From Curtobacterium sp. MCBA15_008 (GTDB lineage Bacteria > Actinomycetota > Actinomycetes > Actinomycetales > Microbacteriaceae): a stretch of DNA of 64,000 nt. Made by a program: the position numbers and the translations under genes. Positions 17,867 through 25,944 of this stretch are shown here, piece by piece. A model generated the notes under the pieces. That model was not told the DNA's origin, did no database searches, and saw only the letters and a program-made list of their open reading frames with translations. The stretch lies in assembly GCF_001865065.1 (NCBI RefSeq), contig NZ_MJGN01000011.1:62001-126000 (forward strand). Reading direction: 5' to 3'. Each line of letters begins with the position of its first letter. Position 1 is the stretch's first letter.

Positions 17867-18105
17867 TAGGCTGAGTGCAGGAGGAACACACCGCCGGGTG
17901 ACGCCTCCCGGGGCAAGCGTGAAGCCCACCACCGCGACAACGGTGATGGGCTTCGGTTGCTCTCCGAGTGGAAAGCCGAGGACGGGCAAATCGTCCCCGA
18001 GTCGTAACGCTCGGGCCCAGTGTAATCGAGCTCCATCCCGATCGCACGCCCGTCCCGGCCGTCCGCCCTTCGTGTCCGCCGGCGCTGACACCGGAGGTGG
18101 TCTCG
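17867..18105 (+). other. Structured leader of small-peptide module, copy 1
   Basis: Candidate -10 TAGGCT (17867-17872) starts a leader containing a CCGGG/CCCGG hairpin (17894-17911) and a 14-bp hairpin with loop CGACAA (17921-17954, one C-A mismatch). Further downstream are CCAGTGTAAT near 18020 and, at 18071-18091, a GTGTC-N10-GACAC inverted repeat. The same order and spacing occur on the minus strand at 31652-31426. The hairpin base pair G-C here is A-T in the other copy, a compensatory change supporting RNA structure. No known RNA family was recognised. Confidence 0.5.
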
Positions 18106-18216
18106 ATGTCGAACGACATCGATCCCAAGCCCAGGCGTCAGGTGCTGTGGTTGGGGGTCGCGGGCTTGCTCGTGAACCTCACCAGGCTCCTGGTCGATCT
18201 GGTCCGGAAGGACTGA
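18106..18216 (+). CDS. 36-residue hydrophobic small protein, copy 1
   Basis: ATG at 18106 preceded by GGAGG (18093-18097) with 8 nt spacing. The peptide has a charged N-terminus (MSNDIDPKPRRQ), one hydrophobic amphipathic helix (VLWLGVAGLLVNLTRLL) and a basic/acidic C-terminus (VRKD). It matches the peptide encoded at 31315-31425 at 19 of 36 positions without gaps, and both are exactly 36 residues, which argues that it is a real gene. Likely membrane-associated. A type I toxin-like or signalling peptide role is possible but unproven. Followed immediately by a strong terminator. Confidence 0.7.
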   Translation: MSNDIDPKPRRQVLWLGVAGLLVNLTRLLVDLVRKD

Positions 18217-18223
18217 GACAAGG

Positions 18224-18257
18224 ACGTGCCGCACCGATCTCGGTCGGTGCGGCACGT
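18224..18257. terminator. Bidirectional terminator hairpin
   Basis: Perfect 14-bp stem (18224-18237 with 18244-18257) and a 6-nt loop, placed 7 nt after the small-peptide stop and 14 nt before the end of the convergent potC-like gene. No long T tract, as usual for actinobacteria. Confidence 0.8.
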
Positions 18258-18271
18258 TCCGGGGCGGCGGA

Positions 18272-19150
18272 TCAGCCGCGGGTCCGTGCCAGCCGCCGGT
18301 TGAGCGCCCCGTTCAGCAGCGCGACGAGCAGCCCCACCGCGAACACCAGCGTGCCGAAGCAGAGCACCTGCGGCGGCATCCCGGCCTTCGCGGCGCCGTA
18401 GACGAACAGCGGGAACGTCACCGAGGGTCCGGCGACGAACGACGTGATCACGTAGTCGTCGATAGACATCGCGAGCGCCAACAGCCCGGCGGCGAGCATG
18501 CCCGGCGCGAGCAGCGGCAGGGTGACGAGCCGGAACGCCTGGAACGGCGTCGCGCCGAGGTCCCCAGCGGCCTCCTCGAGCGCCCGCGAGGTCCCCGCGA
18601 TCCGCGCCCGGAGCACCACGACCACGTACGCGACGTCGAACGCCACGTGCGTGATGAGCACGGTGAGGAACCCGGTGCCGAGCCCGATCGACAGGAAGAA
18701 CGACAGCGACGCGGACCCGACGACGATCGACGGCGCGGCGATGTCGGCGAACACGACGGCGTTGACGGCACCCCGCCCGGGGAACTTGTACCGCTCGAGC
18801 GCCAGGGCGAGCGGCAACCCGATCGCGACGGACACGATCGCGGCCAGGAACGCGATGACGACCGAGGTGACGAACGCCGCCCCGAGCCCGGAGACGTTCA
18901 CGAGGTTGGCGTACCAGTAGGTCGTGAAGCCGTTCCAGGCGAAGGACAGCCGGTTCGTCGGGGCGTCGTTGAACGAGTACACGATCATGTAGACGATCGG
19001 CACGAGGGTGATCGCGATGACCACCCAGTACACGATGGCGAGCCACGGCCCGCGGCGGTTCACCCCGTGGCGACGCGGACGGCCGGCGACGGAACCGGTC
19101 ACGGGCGAGGCCGGACCGGCGGCGGTGCGGGATGGTGCGACGGCGGTCAT
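18272..19150 (-). CDS. potC: Polyamine-type ABC transporter permease (PotC-like)
   Basis: 292 residues, six predicted membrane helices, and the ABC-permease EAA loop EEAAGDLGATPFQAFRLVTLP facing the ATPase. The N-terminus is a polar tail of about 35 residues before the first helix (WLAIVYWVVIAITLVPIVYM). Last gene of a five-gene leftward operon; its ATG overlaps the potB-like stop (ATGA). With the partner permease it forms the channel for a cationic substrate such as putrescine or spermidine. Specificity is inferred from the binding protein and neighbours. Confidence 0.9.
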   Translation of the reverse strand: MTAVAPSRTAAGPASPVTGSVAGRPRRHGVNRRGPWLAIVYWVVIAITLVPIVYMIVYSFNDAPTNRLSFAWNGFTTYWYANLVNVSGLGAAFVTSVVIAFLAAIVSVAIGLPLALALERYKFPGRGAVNAVVFADIAAPSIVVGSASLSFFLSIGLGTGFLTVLITHVAFDVAYVVVVLRARIAGTSRALEEAAGDLGATPFQAFRLVTLPLLAPGMLAAGLLALAMSIDDYVITSFVAGPSVTFPLFVYGAAKAGMPPQVLCFGTLVFAVGLLVALLNGALNRRLARTRG

Positions 19151-20061
19151 ACGAGGTCCTCGAGGTCGTCGGTGCCGGACACACGGGCGTAGATGAACAG
19201 GATGATGCCGAGCACGACCATGAGCACGGTCGACAGGGCGGCGGCGACGTTGTACTGCTGGTTGCCGGAGTAGGCGTCCTGGATCGCCTGGCCGATCGTG
19301 TACGTGTTCGTCCCGCCGAGCAGCGCCGAGTTCACCGGGTCCCCCACGGAGTCGATGAACACCAGCAGGACCCCGGCGAAGATGCCCGAGCGGGACAGCG
19401 GCAGCGTGGTGTGCCAGAACGCCCGGAACTTTCCCGCGTACAGGTCGTTCGCCGCTTCGCCGAGCCGTGGGTCGATGCGCTCGAGCGCGGCGTAGATCGG
19501 CAGCACCATGAAGGCGAGGTCGTTGTACGCGTCGCCGAAGATCACGGCGCCACCCGTGCCGAGGATGTGGAAGTCCTTGCCGGCCAGGCCGATCGCCTGC
19601 AGCGTCGAGACGACGGGGCCCTGCGACGCCAGGACGAACGCCCACATGTCGGTCCGGATGATGAACGACACCAGGAAGCTGACGAACACGAGCATGAGCA
19701 GCGGGTTCTTCCACCGGGGCGACACCCGGAAGGCGATGAAGTACGCCACCGGGTACCCGACGATGATCGTGACGACGGTGGCGGCCGCGCCGTACCAGAG
19801 CGAGCGGAGCAGGAACGTCAGGTAGGGCACCTGCGGGTCGACGAACAGGGCCGAGTAGACCCCCCAGTTCCACGTGAACGTGTAGCCGTCGTCCGGGTTG
19901 CCCGACATGAGCGACACGATGAGCCCGGACACCAGCGGGATGACGAAGAAGACGCAGAGGTACGCGGTGCCGACGAGCGCGAGGAAGAACGGCGTGCTCC
20001 GACGCCGCCCCCGGCGGACGGGTGCCGGCGCAGCGCCCAGCCCCGGTGCGAGCGCCGTCAC
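19147..20061 (-). CDS. potB: Polyamine-type ABC transporter permease (PotB-like)
   Basis: 304 residues with about six membrane helices and the EAA loop GEAANDLYAGKFRAFWHTTLP. The GTG at 20059-20061 overlaps the binding-protein stop (GTGA) and is preferred over an upstream in-frame ATG that would lie inside that gene. First permease subunit of the importer; co-translated with potD- and potC-like genes. The fragment GDPVNSALLGGTNTYTIG resembles the PotB periplasmic/cytoplasmic loop region. Confidence 0.9.
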   Translation of the reverse strand: MTALAPGLGAAPAPVRRGRRRSTPFFLALVGTAYLCVFFVIPLVSGLIVSLMSGNPDDGYTFTWNWGVYSALFVDPQVPYLTFLLRSLWYGAAATVVTIIVGYPVAYFIAFRVSPRWKNPLLMLVFVSFLVSFIIRTDMWAFVLASQGPVVSTLQAIGLAGKDFHILGTGGAVIFGDAYNDLAFMVLPIYAALERIDPRLGEAANDLYAGKFRAFWHTTLPLSRSGIFAGVLLVFIDSVGDPVNSALLGGTNTYTIGQAIQDAYSGNQQYNVAAALSTVLMVVLGIILFIYARVSGTDDLEDLV

Positions 20062-21272
20062 GACTGCACCACCGCGTTGAAGACCTGGTTCCACTCGGAG
20101 TACTCGTCGTAGTTCTCGAACACCCGGAACTCGTGCGACTTCTCGAGGACCGCGTCCGACGGGAACACCAGGGGGCTGTCGGCGACGGTCGGGTCGTCGA
20201 GGACGTCACGGACGTAGTCCTCGGCGTCGGGCACCGGGCAGACGTAGTTGACGTAGTCCTCGACGATGCCGGCGGCCTTCGGCGTGTAGTAGAAGTTCAT
20301 CCACTCGAGCGCCGACACCGGGTTCGCCGCCTGCCGCGGGATGAGCATGTTGTCGTGCCAGGTCATCTGGCCCTCCTCCGGCGTCACGAACTCCAGGTGC
20401 GGGAAGCCGGACTGCTGCGCCTGGAACACGTCACCCGACCAGGCCTGGGTGATCCAGGTGTCGCCGTTCTCGAGCCGGTTGATGTAGCTCTGGTCGTAGA
20501 ACCCGGTGACGCTCGGCCGGAGCTTCCGCAGCCAGTCCTGCGCCTTCCGCCAGTCCGCGGGGGTCGACGTCTCGGGGGCGATGCCGAGCGCGAGGAGGCC
20601 GAGCGAGCCGAGCTCGGTGTTGTCGCTCATCAGTCCGATGCGGCCGGCGAACTCGGGGTCGAGCAGGTCGTGGAAGGACGTGATCTTCCGCCCGGTGTAC
20701 TTCGGGTTGTACGCGAGTCCGGTGAACCCGGTCTGCCACACCACGGAGTGCTCGTTGCCGGGGTCGTAGATCGGGTCCTTGACCGACTCGGAGGCGTTCG
20801 CCGCGAAGTTCGACAGCCGCGAGTGGTCGAGCTTGCAGACGAACCCGTTCTTGATCATCTCGGTGAGCTCGTACCCGTTCGTCATGACGACGAGGTCGTA
20901 GCCGGTGGCACCGTGGGCCCGCAGGATCGGGGAGACGGTGGCGTAGAACGTCGCGTTGTCCTGGACGACGGCCTGGTAGTCGACGTCGATGCCCGTCTCC
21001 TTCCGGAACAGGGCGAGCGACTCGGACTTGCCGTGGTCGGAGTCGATGTAGAGCGGCCAGTTCGCGAACTTGAGCTCCTTCGTCGCCTTCGCGTCCTTCC
21101 AGAAGCGCTTCCAGTCCACCGTGTCGTCGGCCGACGCCGCCGACCCCTTGATGCTGCAGCCGGCCAGCAGCGCCGCCATCGCGGCGGCCCCGCCGCCGGC
21201 GAGCAGGCCGCGTCGGCTGACGCGTGCCGACGTCAGCCCGCGGAGGACGTCGGGACCGGTCGCGCGACTCAC
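20058..21272 (-). CDS. potD: Polyamine-binding lipoprotein of ABC transporter (PotD-like)
   Basis: 404 residues. The N-terminus has a twin-arginine SRRGLL run, a hydrophobic Ala/Gly/Leu stretch and a lipobox LLAGC, so it is probably a Tat-exported lipoprotein. The mature part is a spermidine/putrescine-binding SBP_bac_8-type domain: KELKFANWPLYIDSD, DYQAVVQDNATFYATV, WITQAWSGDVFQAQ, and a conserved Trp/Asp-rich pocket. It captures the substrate at the outer membrane face for PotBC. GTG at 21270-21272 overlaps the ATPase stop (GTGA). Confidence 0.9.
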   Translation of the reverse strand: MSRATGPDVLRGLTSARVSRRGLLAGGGAAAMAALLAGCSIKGSAASADDTVDWKRFWKDAKATKELKFANWPLYIDSDHGKSESLALFRKETGIDVDYQAVVQDNATFYATVSPILRAHGATGYDLVVMTNGYELTEMIKNGFVCKLDHSRLSNFAANASESVKDPIYDPGNEHSVVWQTGFTGLAYNPKYTGRKITSFHDLLDPEFAGRIGLMSDNTELGSLGLLALGIAPETSTPADWRKAQDWLRKLRPSVTGFYDQSYINRLENGDTWITQAWSGDVFQAQQSGFPHLEFVTPEEGQMTWHDNMLIPRQAANPVSALEWMNFYYTPKAAGIVEDYVNYVCPVPDAEDYVRDVLDDPTVADSPLVFPSDAVLEKSHEFRVFENYDEYSEWNQVFNAVVQS

Positions 21273-22456
21273 GCGACCGCTCCCGCGGTGGCCGGTGCGG
21301 ACTGGAGGCGCGGGTCGGCCCCGGCGGTGACGGTCGCGTCGGACGCGGGGTGCGCCTCCAGGCCGAAACCGTGGTCGACGCCCCACGTGAGCCAGACCTC
21401 GGTGCCGGTCGCGATCCGCGGGCCGCCCTTCGAGTTCTGCGCGAACACCGAGACGCGACCGGCGCCGGGCACGTCGACCAGGTACTGGGTGCTCACCCCG
21501 GAGAACGAGACGTCGACCACGCGGCCGGGGCCGAGGATGTTGCGGCCGGCCTCGGGGGTGGGCTCCGCCGCCCGGATCTTGAGCTTCTCGGGGCGGACGC
21601 CGACGACCACGCGACCGGAGGTGGCGACGGCCCGTGCAGCCGGGACGGCGATGGTGCCGGCCGCGGTCGCGACGACCAGGAGCTCGCCCTCGGTCCCGCG
21701 CACCTCGCCCTCGAGCAGGTTCGACTGCCCGAGGAAGTTCGCGACGAACGCGGTGCGGGGCAGTTCGTACAGGTCCTGCGGGCTGCCCATCTGCTCGATC
21801 CGGCCGCCGTTCATGACGGCGACCGTGTCGGCCATCGTCATCGCTTCCTCCTGGTCGTGCGTGACGTGCAGGAAGGTGAGCCCGACCTCGGCCTGGATCG
21901 TCTTCAGCTCGAGCTGCATCTGGTGGCGGAGCTTGAGGTCGAGCGCACCGAGTGGTTCGTCGAGCAGCAGCAGGGCCGGCCGGTTCACGATGGCCCGGGC
22001 CAGGGCGACCCGCTGCTGCATGCCGCCGGAGAGCTGCGCGGGCCGCTTGGACGCCGACGCCTCGAGCTCGACGAGCCGCAGCGCCTCCTTCGCCTTCGTC
22101 ATCGCGTCCGGGATGCGGCGGCGCTTCAGCCCGAACGCGACGTTGTCGAGCACGCTCATGTGCGGGAACAGCGCGTAGTTCTGGAACACCGTGTTGACCG
22201 GCCGCTGGTACGGCTTCGTCTCGGTGACGTCCTGGCCGCCGATCGTGATCGTGCCGCTCGTGGGCTCCTCGAGTCCGGCGACGAGCCGCAGCGTCGTGGT
22301 CTTGCCGCAGCCGGACGGACCGAGCAGGGCGAAGAACGATCCAGCCGGCACGGTGAGGTCGAGGGCGTCGACCGCGGTGTGGCCCGGGAAGGACTTGGTG
22401 ATCCGGTCGAGCCGGAGGTCCGCGCCGGATTCGGCGAACGTGCCGGTCATTGCCAT
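21269..22456 (-). CDS. potA: Polyamine-type ABC transporter ATPase (PotA-like)
   Basis: 395 residues: ABC ATPase domain with Walker A GPSGCGKTTT, Q-loop, signature LSGGMQQRVALARA, Walker B LLLLDEPLGALD and the switch His in HVTHDQEEAMTMA; then a TOBE/MOP-like domain (FLGQSNLLEGEV, VVVGVRPEKLKIR). It energises import by PotBCD. GGAGG lies 4 nt before the first ATG and 10 nt before a second (22450), so either start is possible. The last about 30 codons coincide with a copy of the dispersed GGAGGCGCGG repeat (21299-21364), so the C-terminal tail may be repeat-derived. Confidence 0.92.
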   Translation of the reverse strand: MAMTGTFAESGADLRLDRITKSFPGHTAVDALDLTVPAGSFFALLGPSGCGKTTTLRLVAGLEEPTSGTITIGGQDVTETKPYQRPVNTVFQNYALFPHMSVLDNVAFGLKRRRIPDAMTKAKEALRLVELEASASKRPAQLSGGMQQRVALARAIVNRPALLLLDEPLGALDLKLRHQMQLELKTIQAEVGLTFLHVTHDQEEAMTMADTVAVMNGGRIEQMGSPQDLYELPRTAFVANFLGQSNLLEGEVRGTEGELLVVATAAGTIAVPAARAVATSGRVVVGVRPEKLKIRAAEPTPEAGRNILGPGRVVDVSFSGVSTQYLVDVPGAGRVSVFAQNSKGGPRIATGTEVWLTWGVDHGFGLEAHPASDATVTAGADPRLQSAPATAGAVA

Positions 22457-22479
22457 GGTGCCTCCAGGAGGTGTCGGGT

Positions 22480-23907
22480 TCAGCCGATGTAGGACATGAC
22501 GTGCTTGATGCGGGTGTAGTCGTCGAACCCGTACTGGGACAGGTCCTTGCCGTAGCCGGAGTGCTTGAAACCGCCGTGCGGCATCTCGGCGACGATCGGG
22601 ATGTGCGTGTTGATCCACACGCACCCGAAGTCGAGGTCGCGGGCGAAGCGCATCGCCCGCGCGTGGTCGGTCGTCCACACCGAGCTCGCCAGCCCGTACG
22701 CGACGCCGTTCGCCGCGCGCAGGGCGTCCGCTTCGGTGGCGAACCGCTGGACGGTCTGCACGGGGCCGAAGACCTCCTGCTGGACGATGCGGTCGTCCTG
22801 ACGGAGGCCGGACACGACCGTGGCCTCGTGGTGGAAGCCCCGGTCGCCGAGTCGGTGGCCCCCGGCCTCGACGATGGCGTGGTCGGGCAGCGTGTCGAGG
22901 AAGGAGCGCACCTGGGCGAGCTGGGCCGCGTTGTTCACGGGGCCGAAGTACGGGTCGGCCGCGTCGGGGCCGGTCTGCGCGTTCGTCCGGGTCGCGGCGG
23001 CGAGCTCGGCCACGAACTCGTCGTGGATGCCGTCCTGCACGAGCAGCCGGGTCGCCGCGGTGCAGTCCTGCCCGGCGTTGAAGAACCCGGCGGCCACGAT
23101 GCCGGCCACCGCGGACGGGACGTCGGCGTCGTCGAACACGATCACGGGGGCCTTGCCGCCGAGTTCGAGGTGCGTGCGCTTGAGGTCGCCGGCGGCGGCG
23201 CGGGCGACCTCCATGCCGGCGCGGACGGACCCGGTGATGGACACGAGCTGCGGGGTGGGGTGGTCGACCATCGCGGCGCCGGTGGTGCGGTCCCCCACGA
23301 CGACGTTGAGGACGCCCGGCGGCAGGAACTCCGCGGCCACCTCGGCGAGCAGCAGGGTCGACAGCGGGGTGGTGTCGCTCGGCTTGAGCACGGTCGTGTT
23401 GCCCGCGGCGAGCGCCGGCGCGAACTTCCACACCGCCATGTTGAGCGGGTAGTTCCACGGGGTGACCTGGGCGACGACGCCGATGGGCTCGCGTCGAACG
23501 AACGACGTGTGGTCGGCCAGGTACTCGCCGGCGCTCCGGCCCTCGAGGTTGCGGGCGGCGCCCGCGAAGAAGCGGATCTGGTCGACGGAGAGCAGGATCT
23601 CGTCCTCGACCAGGGTGGCCCGGGGCTTCCCCGTGTCGAGGGACTCGAGGTCGGCGAACTCCGATGCCCGCTGCTCCATTGCGTCGGCGATCCGGAACAG
23701 TGCCAGCTGCCGTTCCCCGGGGGTCGTGCGCCGCCAGGTCTCGAACGCGGTGCTCGCGGCGGTGAACGCGGCGTCGACGTCGGCGGCCGTGGACACCGGC
23801 GACGTGCCGTACACACGCTCGTCCGTCGGGTCCACCAGATCGAAGGCGGTGTCGGCGCGGGACGCGACGGAGGCACCTCCGACGAAGTTCTGCACGGTGT
23901 GCGGCAT
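22480..23907 (-). CDS. Aminobutyraldehyde/gamma-aldehyde dehydrogenase
   Basis: 475-residue NAD(P)-dependent aldehyde dehydrogenase. Recognisable: TPWNYPLNMAVWKFAPALAAG, general-base Glu in LELGGKAPV, and nucleophile Cys in FFNAGQDCTAATRL. First gene of the operon, 23 nt ahead of the polyamine ATPase gene. That context fits oxidation of 4-aminobutanal (from putrescine) to GABA, as by PatD. The ATG at 23905-23907 lacks a ribosome site; CAGTAT ends seven nt upstream, so it may be leaderless. Divergent from the Lrp-type regulator. Confidence 0.92.
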   Translation of the reverse strand: MPHTVQNFVGGASVASRADTAFDLVDPTDERVYGTSPVSTAADVDAAFTAASTAFETWRRTTPGERQLALFRIADAMEQRASEFADLESLDTGKPRATLVEDEILLSVDQIRFFAGAARNLEGRSAGEYLADHTSFVRREPIGVVAQVTPWNYPLNMAVWKFAPALAAGNTTVLKPSDTTPLSTLLLAEVAAEFLPPGVLNVVVGDRTTGAAMVDHPTPQLVSITGSVRAGMEVARAAAGDLKRTHLELGGKAPVIVFDDADVPSAVAGIVAAGFFNAGQDCTAATRLLVQDGIHDEFVAELAAATRTNAQTGPDAADPYFGPVNNAAQLAQVRSFLDTLPDHAIVEAGGHRLGDRGFHHEATVVSGLRQDDRIVQQEVFGPVQTVQRFATEADALRAANGVAYGLASSVWTTDHARAMRFARDLDFGCVWINTHIPIVAEMPHGGFKHSGYGKDLSQYGFDDYTRIKHVMSYIG

Positions 23908-23946
23908 GGCGGCGATACTGGCACGGATACCGGCGGTTCGGAAGAC

Positions 23947-23990
23947 TTGTAACAACGGAAATCGTCGCGAAACACGGTGTTCACAACGGA
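23947..23990. promoter_or_regulatory. Repeated half-sites between Lrp gene and polyamine operon
   Basis: ACAACGGAA occurs at 23952-23960 and ACAACGGAA again from 23983, 31 bp apart (about three helical turns). The first also completes the palindrome TTGTAACAA (23947-23955). The repeats lie in the 113-bp divergent gap, where an Lrp/AsnC octamer would be expected to bind phased sites and regulate both directions. Confidence 0.5.
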
Positions 23991-24020
23991 ATCCCTTGCT
24001 TTTCCGCGGAGGGCGCTGCC

Positions 24021-24503
24021 ATGCTGTCCGGCATGGCGGCAGCACCACGACGTCCCGGTCCCATCGACGACATCTCCAAGCGCATCATCGAACAGCTCCA
24101 GGCGGACGGCCGCCGTCCGTACGGGGAGATCGGCAAGGCCGTCGGGCTCAGCGAGGCCGCCGTCCGGCAACGGGTGCAGAAGCTCACCGAGACCGGGGTC
24201 ATGCAGATCGTCGCCGTGACCGACCCGATGCAGCTCGGGTTCCACCGGCAGGCGATGATCGGCATCCGCGTGAACGGGGACACCCGGAGCGTGGCCGACG
24301 CCCTCGAGCAGCTGCCCTCGGTCGACTACCTCGTGATGACCGCCGGCAGCTTCGACCTGATGGTCGAGGTCGTCTGCGAGGACGACGACGACCTCATCGA
24401 ACTGCTCAACGGCACGATCCGGGCGATCCCGGGCGTGACCGCGACCGAGACCTTCGTCTACCTGCAACTCCGCAAACAGCTCTACGACTGGGGAACGCGA
24501 TGA
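24021..24503 (+). CDS. Lrp/AsnC-family transcriptional regulator
   Basis: 160 residues: N-terminal HTH (DDISKRIIEQLQADGRRPYG, then LSEAAVRQRVQKLTETGVM) and C-terminal RAM/ligand domain (GSFDLMVEVVCEDDDDLIELL). The ATG at 24021 has GGAGGG seven nt upstream and is preferred over the second ATG at 24033. Overlaps the aminotransferase start (ATGA) and is divergent from the polyamine importer operon, so it most likely controls both in response to an amine or amino acid. Confidence 0.92.
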   Translation: MLSGMAAAPRRPGPIDDISKRIIEQLQADGRRPYGEIGKAVGLSEAAVRQRVQKLTETGVMQIVAVTDPMQLGFHRQAMIGIRVNGDTRSVADALEQLPSVDYLVMTAGSFDLMVEVVCEDDDDLIELLNGTIRAIPGVTATETFVYLQLRKQLYDWGTR

Positions 24504-25942
24504 CCATGTCCGACCAGAAGACCGAACAGCCCACCCGCCTCGGCTCGTACGACCCGTTCGCCCCGGTGGACGACGCCGACCTGCAGCAGAAGTCCCGCGA
24601 CCACCTGTGGATGCACTTCGCCCGGCACGGCGCGAACCAGGCCGGCGCCGACGTGCCGATCATGGTCCGCGGCGAGGGCCACCACGTCTTCGACAGCCAC
24701 GGCAAGGGCTACATCGACGGCCTCTCCGGCCTGTTCGTCGTCGCCGCGGGCCACGGCCGGAAGCGCCTGGCCGAGATGGCCGCGAAGCAGGCGGAGACAC
24801 TGTCGTTCTTCCCGATCTGGTCGTACGCGCACCCCGCGGCGATCGAGCTCGCGGACCGCCTGGCCGACCACGCCCCGGGTGACCTCAACAAGGTGTTCTT
24901 CTCGACCGGCGGCGGCGAGGCCGTCGAGACCGCGTTCAAGCTCGCGAAGTACTACTGGAAGCTCCGCGGCAAGCCGATGAAGCACAAGGTGATCTCCCGC
25001 GCGGTGGCCTACCACGGCACCCCGCAGGGCGCCCTCGCGATCACCGGCATCCCGGCGATGAAGCAGATGTTCGAACCGCTCACCCCCGGCGGACTCCGTG
25101 TCCCGAACACGAACTACTACCGCGCCGACGAGATGGGCTTCGCCGGGCAGAGCGAAGAGGAGTTCGGCTTCTGGGCGGCCGAGCGCATCCGCGAGATGAT
25201 CGAGTTCGAGGGCCCCGACACCGTCGCCGCCGTCTTCCTCGAGCCGGTGCAGAACTCCGGCGGCTGCTTCACCCCGCCGCCCGGGTACTTCCAGCGGGTC
25301 CGCGAGATCTGCGACGAGTACGACGTGCTGCTCGTCTCGGACGAGGTCATCTGCGCCTTCGGCCGCATCGGCACCATGTTCGCCTGCGACACGTACGACT
25401 TCGTGCCGGACATGATCACGTGTGCGAAGGCGATGACCTCGGGCTACTCGCCGATCGGCGCGACGATCATCAGCGACAAGCTCTTCGAGCCGTTCTCGAA
25501 GGGCGACACGACCTTCTACCACGGGTACACGTTCGGCGGGCACCCGGTCTCCGCCGCCGTCGCGATGGAGAACCTCGACATCTTCGAGGAAGAGGGCCTG
25601 CTGCAGAACGTGCAGCAGAACGCCCCGCTCCTCAAGGCGGAGCTCGACACTCTGAAGGACCTGCCGATCGTCGGCGACGTCCGCGGCGCCGGGTACTTCT
25701 ACGGCATCGAGCTCGTGAAGGACAAGGCCACGAAGACGACCTTCGACGACGACGAGTCCGAGCGGCTGCTCCGCGGGTTCCTGTCGAAGGCGCTGTTCGA
25801 CGCCGGCCTGTACTGCCGTGCCGACGACCGCGGCGACCCGGTCGTGCAGCTCGCCCCGCCGCTCACCATCGGGCAGCCGGAGTTCCGCGAGATCACCTCG
25901 ATCCTGCGGAGCGTCCTGTCCGAGGCCGCGTCGAAGATCTGA
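24500..25942 (+). CDS. Class III PLP-dependent aminotransferase (putrescine/polyamine type)
   Basis: 480 residues of the omega-aminotransferase fold. Visible: NKVFFSTGGGEAVETAFKLA (PLP phosphate site), AYHGTPQGAL, VSDEVICAFGRIG with the cofactor Asp, and the Schiff-base Lys in ITCAKAMTSGYSPIGA. Placed between an Lrp regulator and two amine oxidases and facing a polyamine importer, it probably transfers the amino group of putrescine or another diamine to pyruvate, giving 4-aminobutanal for the aldehyde dehydrogenase at 22480. Substrate assignment is by context. Confidence 0.92.
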   Translation: MTMSDQKTEQPTRLGSYDPFAPVDDADLQQKSRDHLWMHFARHGANQAGADVPIMVRGEGHHVFDSHGKGYIDGLSGLFVVAAGHGRKRLAEMAAKQAETLSFFPIWSYAHPAAIELADRLADHAPGDLNKVFFSTGGGEAVETAFKLAKYYWKLRGKPMKHKVISRAVAYHGTPQGALAITGIPAMKQMFEPLTPGGLRVPNTNYYRADEMGFAGQSEEEFGFWAAERIREMIEFEGPDTVAAVFLEPVQNSGGCFTPPPGYFQRVREICDEYDVLLVSDEVICAFGRIGTMFACDTYDFVPDMITCAKAMTSGYSPIGATIISDKLFEPFSKGDTTFYHGYTFGGHPVSAAVAMENLDIFEEEGLLQNVQQNAPLLKAELDTLKDLPIVGDVRGAGYFYGIELVKDKATKTTFDDDESERLLRGFLSKALFDAGLYCRADDRGDPVVQLAPPLTIGQPEFREITSILRSVLSEAASKI

Positions 25943-25944
25943 CC

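Noticed and set aside
17921-17954. Hairpin as plain terminator of the GMC oxidoreductase
   Set aside because: Possible for copy 1 alone, but copy 2 has no upstream gene on its strand and the whole module is conserved.
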